Assembly: GCA_030019105.1 (NCBI GenBank)
Contig: JASEGY010000031.1
Coordinates: 1,857 to 16,649 of the forward strand
Source of the DNA: a bacterium
GTDB lineage: Bacteria > UBA9089 > JASEGY01
Reading direction: 5' to 3'
DNA length: 14,793 nucleotides
The position numbers and the translations under genes are program-made. Below, piece after piece: positions 1 to 12,100 of this stretch. A model generated the notes under the pieces. It was given only the letters and a program-made list of their open reading frames with translations. It made no database searches and had not been told where the DNA came from. How positions within the stretch are numbered: position 1 is the first letter of the stretch; each line of letters begins with the position of its first letter.

Positions 1-180
1 GATGTGGAGGAAAATCCTGGGTTAGGTCAAATTATCACCAGGGATGGAATAAGCTGTGATTCTAATGGAGCTAATGAGGCTGATGCCGGCAATGATTATG
101 GAGATGATGTCTATGTCGTTGATGGAATTGATACTAACGCCCTTGGCTGGGATAATGAGCCGCCGGTGCCGGCTATTGTC
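1..180 (+). other. C-terminal tail of an upstream domain
   Basis: Residues 1-60 precede the first complete Ig-like domain. The segment is Asp/Gly/Asn rich and ends IDTNALGWDNEPP. This resembles the end of each large repeat unit (TNTTQDMGWDDVKP at 5101-5142, 6769-6810 and 8434-8475). The simplest reading is that a related domain, perhaps a diverged copy of the unit's last subdomain, lies mostly upstream of the window. Similarity is limited to this short stretch, so the assignment is tentative. Confidence 0.45.
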
Positions 181-3100
181 GATGTGGTTGTATTAGCCAC
201 CTCTCCTAATCTTTACTTTGATTCCCCCACCCTTTACTACAGCAATGATCAAGGGATGAGTGACAGCTTTACTATCCGGGTTACGGATACCGAAGCCGGG
301 AGCGGAAGGGATACGGCGGTTGGTGAACTTGCTTTTAACGAGACGCCGGAGGATGGAGATTACAATGGTGGGCCGTGGGAACTTGTTTATTTCGTAAGCC
401 AAGCAGAGACCTCCGATACGATCACCATCACCGTTTACGATAATGTCGGTAACACCGGATCAGTAGATCTGCCTATGGTCCTCGATAATTATGCGCCCAT
501 AGGGCTTACTCTTTCCCTGATTCCTGATAAAGATAGTGATGGTGGGAATGATACTGAACCTCTGTCTGGCTATTATGATGATGAGAGTGTGGATGTAACT
601 GCTTCGGACACCTCTCCTGGTGGACTTAATGATAATGATACCGGCGCCGGGCTGCCGGTTAACAGGTATTCTTACCAGGAAGATACAAAGGGCTGGTCAG
701 CCTGGACTGATACCAATGCCTGGACTGTCCCCTCGGCTGAAGACGGGGCCAATACTATCTGGGTTATGGTGCGGGATAATGTGGGTAATACGGCTTCAGC
801 CAGTGTTTTTGTGGTGGTGGATACCACACCGCCAACGGCTCCTACCGTGACTATCACCCCTGACCCGGTTGATGGCTGGGAAGATGACCTGAATATTAAT
901 GCCATCTGGACGGCTTCAGGTGATGCTAACTTTGATCACTACAAAATTGGGGTCAATACCACACCTCCCACCAGCGATACTACGGCTACAAGCCATGCCT
1001 GGACCAGCTCTGATGGCTCTACAGATACCCTCTACGTGATGGTTATGGACAAGGCCGGAAATGCCGGCCCTATTGCCTCTGATACGGTCACGGTTGATCT
1101 TAGTCCGCCGGTTATCAGTGATATTAATGTGACCTCTGATAAGCCTTACTATTTCTACGGTCATGATGCGGCTACGGATGATACCGGGGGGACAGTGTAT
1201 TTTAACTCCCTGTTGGGTGAAGGGGCCGGGCAGGTGGTGACTATCACGGTCTGGGCCAATGAAGTCAATACGGCGAGCTTTGCTGGATCGACTGCCTTTA
1301 GCAGCACCCCGAACACGACCAGCGCCCCCTGGCAGGTAAGCTACACTATTGGAGCAGACAGTCCTACCCAGACGATAGAGTTTACCCTGACGGATGCAGC
1401 CGGCAATACTGACTCGGCTACGATCATCTTTACCCAGGATAATGTTGATCCTACTCCCCCGACCCTCGTTCAGTGTCGTCCGGATAGTCCAACCAATGTT
1501 GGGGAATTCGATAACGATACCCAGATATTTGTCACCTGGGTTAATGGAGCGGATGATACAGCAGGGATTAGAGAACATCGGATGGGGACGTCAAATGATA
1601 CAAGCAGCGCTGTCCATGACTCTGGGGATACAGAAACCGGAGTAGAAGGGGTGGAGGAGTTCTTTGTTATTGCCATAGATAACGTAGGCAATTTATCCTT
1701 TAGCAGTGATACCATTACCATTGACATTACTCCACCGGTTATCACCAGCCTGGAGGTTACCTCAACCGACGGGACGCATTTCTATGTTCCACCTGGTGGA
1801 GTAACCGCTACTGGCGGAACCGTTTACTTTAACTCTCTGACGGGTGAAGGGGCCGGACAGGAGGTGACTATTACCGTCTTTGCCGATGAGATCAATACGG
1901 CGAGTTTTGCGGGTTCGACTGCCTTTAGCGACACGCCGAATACAACCAGTGTTCCCTGGCAGGTGAGCTATACCATTGAGGCAAACAGTTCTAACGAAAC
2001 AGTACTCCTTACCCTGACTGATGCGGCGGGCAATACTGACGTGGCTACGATCATCTTTACTCAGGACAATCAGGCCCCGAGTCCAGGGGCATTGGTTCTG
2101 GGTGAGGGTTCGGCTTCCAGCCCGGCGGAGCAGCCTCATTTAGGGACCACCGGGGATACTGTTTTCTACAGCACTTCTTTATATCCGGCGCAAGGCTTTT
2201 ATGTTTCCGGGACGGCGACTGATACCGGCTCAGGAATAGAGCGGGTGGTTTACCAGAATTTTAATGGAGTTACGCCTGTTACTGATGCTCCAACTGGATA
2301 TTCAGCAAGCTTTGACTACAATACTGAAGACAGCTACGTTATTACCCCGGCTTTTGCCGGTACAGCACAGACTGGCCAAAGATTGGTGACGGTATCCGAC
2401 AATGTGGGTAATACCGCTGCGGCTGTCTGGTATTATGCTACGGATATATATCCGCCTACCTCTCTGGCCATCACCGGGATAGAAGTAGTCAATGGTGAAA
2501 ACTATCTCTACTTCAAGGAAACCGATACCCTTTATTACAGTAATGTTGACTCATCTGAATTCTATATCCTGGTTACAGCCCAGGATGTTGGACCGTCCGG
2601 ACTGGATAAGGCTACAGGAGGGACTTTCTTTGGAGATGCAAGTTGCTCTGATGGCACCTACAACACCCAGTTCAAGGTCGGTCCCTACACCCTTTCCGGC
2701 AGTGAATCAGACAGCGGCTTGCTTACTATTACTGTCAAAGACAAAGTGGGAAATGCGGCCACTATTGATCTAACTGTCATCCGGGATGTGACGCCGCCCA
2801 CTTCAGTCAGTCTGAATTCCATCACCGAGGTCGCAGGCGGGGAGTATCTCTATTTTGCTTCCCCATCTACTCTCTATTACGGTAATGGCGGGACGAGCAG
2901 TTTTACGGCCAGTCTCCTGGCGGCTGATGCCAGCTCCGGACTGGAAGAGGCCCGAGGGGAGTCCTTCTTTACCGGCACCGGGACTGATCCCAGCGATACC
3001 ACTTACGAAACCAAGTTTGATCTGACTTACAGCCTGAATGGGGCGGAAACCAACGCCGGCACCTTGAAGATAACCGTATCCGACCAGGTGGGGAATACAA

Positions 3101-6100
3101 CTCCTTTAGAGATTACCGTTGTTAGAGATGTAGTCTCGCCGGGCATAGATATTACCTCCATCATCGAGTCCAGTCCCTATCTTTACAATGCCGGGGATAC
3201 TGAAATCATCTACTTCGGGGATGATATGCCCACAGCGCAGTCATTTATCATTACCGGCACGGCTTATGACGGCTCCTCCGGTTTGTCCTACGTAGATTAT
3301 TCGACCCTCTTAAGTGATACGCCGGATTCGACCACTAATCCTTCCTGGAGCGTCAGTTATAATGCTGTTGGAAGTGACAATGGCGGCACAATTACTATCA
3401 CGGCGGTTGACAATGTGGGTAACACCGCTGCCAAACAGGTGACGGTAAACAAGGATACCACCGCGCCTGCGATTGCCGGCGGGGGCTGGAGTGAGTCGAG
3501 CGATTATCTTTATGTGGTTGGTGGTGTCCTCTACTTCTCTGATGAGATGGGGGCTTCTCCCCAGGTGGCTACTTTGGAAGGCACGGCCTCTGATACGGGA
3601 GCAGGTCTGGCTAAAGCGACCTTCTCCAATGAACCCACTTTCTTCCAGAATCCTGGAGACGATGCTTCTCCGGATACATGGACAGGCCTCTATGCCCTTG
3701 ACATTAACGCCACTGATACGGATAGCCCGGCCGTGGTTACTCTTTACGACAACGTGGGTAATACCAGCAGCCGGGAATTTGGCTACATCGAGGATATTAC
3801 TCCACCCAGTGGCTATTACTCAGATGCTCCGGACACCAATGACGGCACGGCTTATACGGTAAATGTAACTGGGTTTTCGGATACAGGGAGTGGAGTCGGC
3901 GCCACCTATCTGGATGTCTATACCTCGGATACCGGCACCCCAACCACCCAGCGAACCTGGATGTCCGGTGTTACCGGGCCTGATGGAACCTACTATTACC
4001 GGTATTATGTAAAGGATATGGTCGGGAATAAGGGTGAGGTCAGATCAGATTCGACTGAGGTGCATCCTGGAACAAGACCTACGGTGACAAGCCTGGAAGT
4101 TGACGCCGATGACGGAGATAACCTCTATGGTCGTTATCGGGAGTATACCTTTACGGCTAAGGCCAATGATATTGATGGGTTCGGTGATATAGACCAGTTG
4201 TGGCTGAAAATAGAACACGATGGTAACACCGTGGTCGCCCTCTACTATGACAACGATAGTGGGGGAACTGGTGTGACGATAGACACTGGCGCTGCCTACG
4301 TCATTGAGGGGACTCATACCAATTCCGGAGCAGATACCCAGCTTACGGTCAACTTTAAGCTAACCATTGACTGGGATTATCCGGATGCGGATAACATTGA
4401 AGTTTATACCAGGGCCATTGACGAAGTTGATTCCGACAGTGGCTGGGGACTCTTTATTGACAACCTGGATATCGAGACTGATGTCGAGGTCGATATTGCT
4501 GACTGGCAGTTTGGGGATAATACCAGAAATCCTTCGGATACAGCTTCTCTGACCTACCGGGTGGAATATGCGGGCAGTGAAATCTTAGTACCTGACAGTC
4601 AAATCAGCAGCGTTGATGCCTTTCGGGATGCCAGTCCGGATGAGGATGAAACCCCAACACCTGGTACTACTGCCTCTGGCACTTTGGGAATAACGGCCGA
4701 AACTATCTCAGGGACTCATACCTACAGCCCACGGATTGTCTTAGCTAATGCCGGGGGGACGTATTATTTAGACAACGTCAATGCCCTCCTTTACGTCAAC
4801 CAGGTGGAGATTACGGCCATTACTATTGGAAACCAGAAATACACTGATGGAGAGACATATTGGACCTCGAGCGGAGAAACACTGGGAGTAACGATCACCG
4901 CTGCATGGAAAGACCCCTCCCAGCCCGGATGCAGTAGTTACTCCGGAGAGGTGCAATTGAATAATAGCCTGGGCACAACCTCTTCTCTGGGTAAGGAGGT
5001 AACCAAAAATCCGGTTAACGCCGTCGAGTTACTGGAAGATATAAGTGTTACAGCTATCGTAGGAACCAACAATTATGGGAGCAGCTTCTCCCTCAGCGGG
5101 ACAAATACTACTCAAGATATGGGTTGGGATGATGTTAAGCCGGTAATTACCAGCGGCACCTGGAGTGAGTCAAGTAATTATCTCCATGTGGCTGGTGGTA
5201 TCCTCTATTTCTCGGATCAGATGGGGGCGACTGCTCAGTCGGCTACCTTGAGCGGCACGGCCTCTGATACCGGCTCAGGCCTGGATAAGGCTGCCTTCTC
5301 AAATGAGCCTACCTTTTCCCAGAATCCTGCGGATGATAATTCACCGGATACCTGGACAGGCAACTACGGCCTTAGCTCTTCGGCCACCGGTGCAAACAGT
5401 CCGGTAGTAGTTACCCTTTACGACAAGGTAGGTAATACAATTACTCAACAATTCGCTTATATAGAAGATACCACTCCACCTACCGGTTACTCATCTAATG
5501 CGCCGGCTACTAATGATGGTATACCTTATACGGTTACCATTTCCGGGGCTTTGGATGCAGGCAGTGGGGTTGGTGGCCCTACCTATCTGGATGTCTATAC
5601 CGCGGATACCGGCACCCCGACTACCCAGCGAACCCAGATGCCTGGTGTTACCTCGCCAGATGGGCTCTACTACTACCGGTATTATGTGGTAGATATGGTA
5701 GGTAATAAGGGTGAAGTCAAATCAAATTCGACCGTGGTTCATCCTGGAACACCCCCCAGCGTAATCAGCCTGAGTGTGGATGCTGATAATGGAGACAACC
5801 TCTACGGTCGTTATCGGGAGTATACCTTTACGGCTAAGGCCACTGATCTTGATGGCTTCGGCGATATAGACCAGTTATGGCTGAAGATAGAACATGATGG
5901 TTCGGAGGTAGTCGGTCTCCACTATGACAACGATAGCGGTGTGACAATAGACACTGGATCCGCCTACGTCATTGGAGGCACTCACACCAATTCCGGAGCA
6001 GATACCCAGCTTACGGTCAACTTTAAGCTGACCATTGACTGGGATTATCCTGATAGCGAGAATGTTGAGATTTACCTGAAGGCTGTTGACGAGAGCGCTT

Positions 6101-9100
6101 ACAGTAGTGGCTGGAAACTCTTTATTGACGACCTTGATATCGAGACGGATGTGGAAGTTGATATTGCTGACTGGCAGTTTGAGGATAAGACCAGAAATCC
6201 TTCTCTTGCAGCTTCCCTGTCCTATCGAGTAGAATATGTGGGCAGTGAGACCCTGGTTCCTGACGCTCAAATCACCAGCGTCGATGCCTTCCGGGATGCA
6301 ACCACGGATGAGGACAAGACTCCAACAGCCGGCACAACTGCCTCTGGCACCCTGGAAATAACGGCCGAACCTATCTCAGGAACCCATACCTACAGTCCAC
6401 GGGTTGTCTTAGCCAACGCCGGGGGCACATATTATCTGGACGAAGTCAATGCCCTCCTTTACGTCAACCAGGTGGAAATTACGGCTATTACTATTGATAA
6501 CGAGAAATACATCGGTGGCCAAACCTATTGGACTTCTCGTAATGAGACTATGGGGATAACGGTAACCGCTGCCTGGGAAGACCCCTCCCAGCCCGGATGC
6601 GGCAGTTACTCCGGAGAAGTGCAATTGAACAATAGTCTGGGCACGACCTCTTCTCTGGGTAAGGAGGTAACCAAAAATCCGGTTAACGCCGTCGAGTTAC
6701 TGGAAGATATAAGTGTTACAGCTATCGTAGGAGCCAACAATTATGGGAGCAGCTTCTCCCTCAGTGGGACAAATACTACTCAAGATATGGGTTGGGATGA
6801 TGTTAAGCCGGTAATTACCAGCGGCACCTGGAGTGAGTTAAGCGATTATCTCCATGTGGCCGGCGGTATCCTCTATTTCTCGGATGAGATGGGGACGGCT
6901 GCTCAGTCGGCTGCCTTGAGTGGCACGGCTTCTGATACCGGCTCAGGCCTGGCTAAAGCCGGCTTCTCCAATGAGCCTACCTTCTCCCAGAATCCTGCGG
7001 ATGATAATTCACCGGATACCTGGACAGGCAACTATGGCCTTAGTTCTTCGGCCACTGATGCCAACAGTCCGGTAGTAGTCACCCTGTATGACAACGTGGG
7101 TAATGCCATTACCCAACAATTTACTTATGTAGAAGATACTACTCCGCCTACTGGTTACTTGTCTGATGCGCCGGATACCAATGACGGCACCAGTTATACG
7201 GTGGCTGTTTCCGGGGCTTCAGATGGAGGAAGCGGAGTAGGGGAAACCTTCCTGGACGTCTTTACTTCCGATACAGGAACTCCAACCGCCCAAAGGACTT
7301 CAATGTCGGGCACCACCTGGCCTGATGGGATTTACTACTACCGGTATTATGTGGAAGATAAGGTCGGGAATAAGGGTGAAATTAAGTCGGATTCGACTGA
7401 GGCGCATCCTGAGAGAAGGCCTACGGTGACAGACCTGGAAGTCGACGCCGATGATGGGAATAACCTTTACGCTCGTTATCGGAAGTATACCTTTACGGCC
7501 AAGGCCAATGACATTGATGGATTCAACGATATCGCCCAGTTGTGGTTGAAGATAGATCAGGCTGGTTCGGAGGTAGTTAGCCTCCACTATGACAAAGATA
7601 GCGGGCTGAGAGTAGACACCGGCTCTGCCTACGTCATTGATGTGAGCCATACCTCTTCAGGCGTAGATACTGAACTCACGGTAGACTTTAATTTGACCAT
7701 TGACTGGGATTATCCGGGCACTGACAATGCCAGGGTCTGGATCAAGGCTATTGACGAGGGTGATTCCAGCAGTGGCTGGGGACGCTTTATTGACAGTCTG
7801 GATATTGTGACCAGGGTCGAGATTGATATTGCTGACTGGCAGTTTGTGGATAATACCAGAAATCCTTCTGATACAGCTTCTCTGCTCTATCGGGTGGAAT
7901 ATGTAAGCAGCGAAATTATGGTTCCTGATGTTGAAATTACCAGCGTTGATGCCTTCCGGGATGAAATCCCGGATGAGGACGAGACCCCAACAGCGGGCAC
8001 AACTGCCTCCGGCACCCTGGGAATAACAGCCAAACCTGTCTCAGGAAGCCATACCTACAGTCCACGGGTAGTCTTAAAGAACGAGGGGGGGACATATTAT
8101 CCGGACGAAATTAATGCTATACTCTATGTCAACCAGGTTGAGATTACAGCCATTACTATTGGAAATGAGAAATACAGCGATGGAGAAACGTATTGGACCT
8201 CGAGCGGAGAAACCCTGGGAGTGACGGTTACCGCAGGCTGGGAAGACCCCTCCCAGCCTGGATGCGGCAACTACGCGGGAGAGGTGCAACTGAATAATAG
8301 CCTGGGCACAACCTCTTCTCTGGGTAAGGAGGTAACCAAAAATCCGGTTAACGCCGTCGAGTTACTGGAAGATATAAGTGTTACAGCTATCGTAGGAACC
8401 AACAATTATGGGAGCAGCTTCTCCCTCAGTGGGACAAATACTACTCAAGATATGGGTTGGGATGATGTTAAGCCGGTAATTACCAGCGGCTTCTGGAGTG
8501 AGTCGAGTAATTATCTCTACGTAGATGGGGCCGGTAAGCTCTGGTTTTCGAGTCTGATGCCGGACACACCCGCGGCCACCTTAAGCGGGACTGCCTTTGA
8601 TACCGGCTCCGGCGTAGAAAAGGCTATCTTCTCTTCTGAAAGCACGCTGGCTTCTTCACCGGCTGATGATTTGACTCCGGCCAACTGGCTCGGGGACTAC
8701 GGCATAAGCGCGGCCAGTTCCACTGGTGATGGTCAGGTAGTGGTCACCCTTTATGACCGGGTTGGCAATCTATCTACGGCGAATTATTTATATGAATTAG
8801 ATACGACCGCCCCTGGTATTAATGTCACTAAGGCCAGTGACGGCACCAGTGAGGCAACTATATTAGACGGGACGGAATTACTGGGTGATCTGGATGCCAC
8901 CATCGAGGTCGAAATCACTGATGCCACTTCCTGTCCAGCAGTAGTAACCCTTTATTACACTACCGATGGTTCAGACCCGGATACCACCTCAGTTTCCACT
9001 CCGATGACCACCACAGATATTACCTCTTCCTATACCTTTGAGGGGGTTATTCCTGCTTCGACGATAGGGGATGGGGATGTGGTTAAGTTCATTATTCAGG

Positions 9101-12100
9101 CTGCGGATAAAGCCGGTAATTCATATTTAACCCCAACTTTTTATAGCTACAAAGTAGAAGCCGGGCTGCCAGGCTTTGGGGTTTCCTGCTTCCTTGATGC
9201 AGGGAGGAGTCAAGGCTTGCCTGTAGGCAAGAGCGGCTATCCTGTTACTAAGGCCCAGGATATCTATATCGTAATTGAGGCCAGTGAGCCTTTGATGATA
9301 ATCCCTACGGTGAGCATTGACGCGCCAGGAACAACTAACGACAAGACCGGCCTGGCCACTACCCTGATAGCCGGTTCTGATACCCTCTTTATCACCGGGG
9401 CCATCACCATAAGCGGTGCCTTGGATGGAAATGCCCAGATAAGGGTTACCGGCACAGACCTGGAAGGAAATACAGCCATCAATGCTACCCCTAATTCAGG
9501 CCCTGTTCTGGAACTTGATTTTACTCCACCTGCAGCCTATATCGAAGCAATTAGCGAGGCAAGTGCTTATTTGACTTCACCCGAGCCATCCCTGCTTTAT
9601 TTCAAAAATGATCAACCCGGGACAAATCAGTTTACCCTGATGATAGAGGCCTCTGATGAAGGAAGCGGACTCTTACGGGCTGAGGGGTCGACCCTCTTTG
9701 GAGCCTCCCCCGTTGATGAGACTGAAAATGATGGTTCTAATTCCAACCGGGAATATGAGCTTTCCTATACTATTAATCAAGACGATATGGCCGGAACCGT
9801 GACAGCAACTGTTATCGACATCGCCGGCAACCGCACCACAGCCGGCTTGACGGCTATCCGGGATGTCACCCCCCCTCAAATACAGGTTAATAGCGCTACG
9901 GATGGGGTGCAAACTGTTACTAATTTCGATGGCTCAGGCCAACTCAAAGACCTTGATGCCTCTATTGAGATTGAGCTTGTTGAGCAAGGATCGGGCCCGG
10001 ATTGGGTAAGACTCTTCTACACTACTGATGGTTCTCCTCCAACCAGGTGGAGTTCTTCGGTTGATATGACTACCAGTAATTCAACCTCACCTTATACCTA
10101 TCATGGTATTATCCCCAGGACAGCCATTAAAGACGGGGATACAGTTAAGTTCATCCTTGAGGCGGCAGATAAGACAAGTAATGACACCTCCAGCCTCCCA
10201 ATAATATATTCTTATCAAATTGAGGCTGGATTGCCGACTTTTGAGGTATCATATTTCACAGATTCTACTCTCGTCACACCGTTGCCCCTTTCTCAAATGG
10301 CAATACCAACCACGAAACTCCAGACTATCTATCTCAGGATCCAGTCAAATGAAGACCTGTTGGCTCCTCCGACTTTTACCATTAATGCCCCGGAGACAGC
10401 TAATGACCTGGCCGATCAAGCCACCAGCTCAGTAGATGGATCAAGCGCTGTCTTTGTCTCAGGGCCGGTTGACATTGCGGCAGATCAGGATGGTTTAGCT
10501 GCTGTCTTCATTACCGGAACAGATACCGAGGGCAATACTGCTTTGAATGCCATTCCGACTGAGGGGAAGTACCTGCTTATCGACACGGTTGCCCCGGATT
10601 TGGATATAGAAGACATCTTAGAGGAAAGTCCCTATATTGCTGTCCAGGATCATACCCTCTACTTCAAGAACGATATGACCGAAGGCTATTGCTTCACCCT
10701 TAAAATTGAGGCCACTGATACCGGAAGTGGAGTGAAAACTATCGCCGGCTCTTCTCTGTTTGGAGATACACCTGGCGGTTTGGCCGGGCTTCGTTATTGC
10801 ATTGATCCTGGTGAAGTGGGTGGCGAGATTATGATTATGGTTTCTGATATGGCTGGAAATACAGTCTTTGACACCATTAGTGCGGTCGTTGATAATTCCC
10901 CGCCTGAGCTTACCGTAACTATGGTTACTGCTGGTGCCGATACAATAACGATATTAGATGGGTCTTCTACCTTGAGGGACTTGAATGCTGCGGTCTATGT
11001 GGAAGCAGTTGATACTATCGCCAGGCCGGCCAGGTTAACCCTTTTCTATACGACAGACGGGACACCACCCGATACAGTCTCGGCTTCTTCCTCTATGACC
11101 ACAAGGGATAAGACTTCACCTTATATTTATATTGGCTTCATTCCTGCCTCTATTATGCGTGATGAGGATGTGGTGAGTTTCATGATTTATGCTGAAGATA
11201 AGATTGGTAATCAGGTCTTTAGCGGGATAAAATCCTATCGCATTGACGACAGGCCTCCGTCCTTTGAGGTCACGGCCTGGCTTGATCCGGGCTGCACTCA
11301 GAGCCAGTTACCGATATCTAGAGGGGGATTTCCTACTACCAGAGAGGGGATTATTTATCTTAGAGTTGAGGCCTCCGAGGTCCTGGCTGCTTCACCTACC
11401 ATTAACCTTGATGCCCCGGGCACAGGAAATGATCACTTCGGGATAACCACCGCCTGGCTGGAAGGTAATATCTATCTGTCCGGGCCTATAACCATCCAGG
11501 TTCAATCTCCCGCAGGTTTGGAACTTGCGGGAGGTTATGTCCTCAGCGAAGGTGAGGCTGAAGTTAGAGTAAGCGGGACTGATGAGCAGGGCAATAGAGT
11601 AGAAATGGCCGGGCCAGCCCGGGGGGGGATTATCCTGCTTGATTTTACTCCACCGTTGATCAGTATTAGTGAGGTCGAGGAAAATAGCGAGTATCTCTTT
11701 GCCGACTCTCTTGAGCGGCTGTGGTTTAATAACTCCACGCGTGACGCTGGACCATTCACCCTGTTGGTAGAACTCATTGATACCGGGAGCGGGCCGGATA
11801 AGGTCTTTGGTTCATCCCTCTTCGGAGATCAACCCGAGGATGAGACACCGGACTACAAGCTTACCTACACCATTGATCAGGGAGAAACCGGAGCCGAGCC
11901 GGCCTGGCGGGCCGAGCCGGCCTGGCGGGGGATTATTACCATTACCGGGCTTGATATAGCGGGTAATGAGGCCCGGATTGTTTTTGAGACAGCTCTTGAT
12001 CTCACTCCCCCCGCGGCCCAGGTTACTTCGGCCACGGATTCCTTAGATACGATCACTATCTTTGATGGTTCTCTTGCCTTGCACGACCTGCCTGCAACGA

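Larger units (their letters stand above)
10906..12012 (+). repeat. X-Y-Z module 3, with insertions in Y and Z
   Basis: X (10906-11250): LTLFYTTDGTPPDT, TSPYIYIGFIPAS, AEDKIGN. Y (11251-11655) is 405 bp against 354-366 bp in the other Y copies. The extra residues lie in IQVQSPAGLELAGGYVL before SEGEAEVRVSGTDEQGN and coincide with a strong hairpin at 11504-11536. Z (11656-12012) carries two AEPAWR repeats between QGETG and GIITITG that the other Z copies lack. Both insertions are in frame. Confidence 0.8.

Noticed and set aside
4..6. GTG as the true start codon of the giant gene.
   Set aside because: The frame is open at base 1 with an Asp codon before it, and there is no visible ribosome-binding site or signal peptide. 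The segment reads as the tail of a domain.
1..24. DVEENPGL at the window start resembles the viral 2A 'ribosome skipping' motif.
   Set aside because: The motif needs NPG followed by Pro; here it is Leu. 2A works on eukaryotic ribosomes, while everything else here is bacterial. Coincidence.
916..1578. Long minus-strand open frame (220 codons).
   Set aside because: It lies wholly antisense to well-supported repeat domains, has no recognisable protein features, and partly reappears as a similar frame in the duplicated copy at 1762-2139 simply because the + strand is duplicated.
1762..2139. Minus-strand open frame (125 codons) similar to the one above.
   Set aside because: It is a shadow of the duplicated Ig-like domain. 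The similarity of the two antisense frames follows from the + strand duplication.
4992..5000. TAAGGAGGT as the ribosome-binding site of an internal gene start.
   Set aside because: No ATG, GTG or TTG lies at a workable distance downstream in any of the three copies.
3469..8475. Direct repeats as a CRISPR array or transposon array.
   Set aside because: The repeats are 1.67 kb, in frame and protein-coding, with no short repeat-spacer pattern, terminal inverted repeats or transposase.
8815..9165. Chitobiase or hexosaminidase enzyme.
   Set aside because: Only the non-catalytic C-terminal-type YTTDG beta-sandwich motif is present; there is no glycoside hydrolase catalytic domain anywhere in the window.
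11504..11536. The strong hairpin as a transcription terminator.
   Set aside because: It lies mid-gene with no U run after it, and the frame continues for 3.2 kb.
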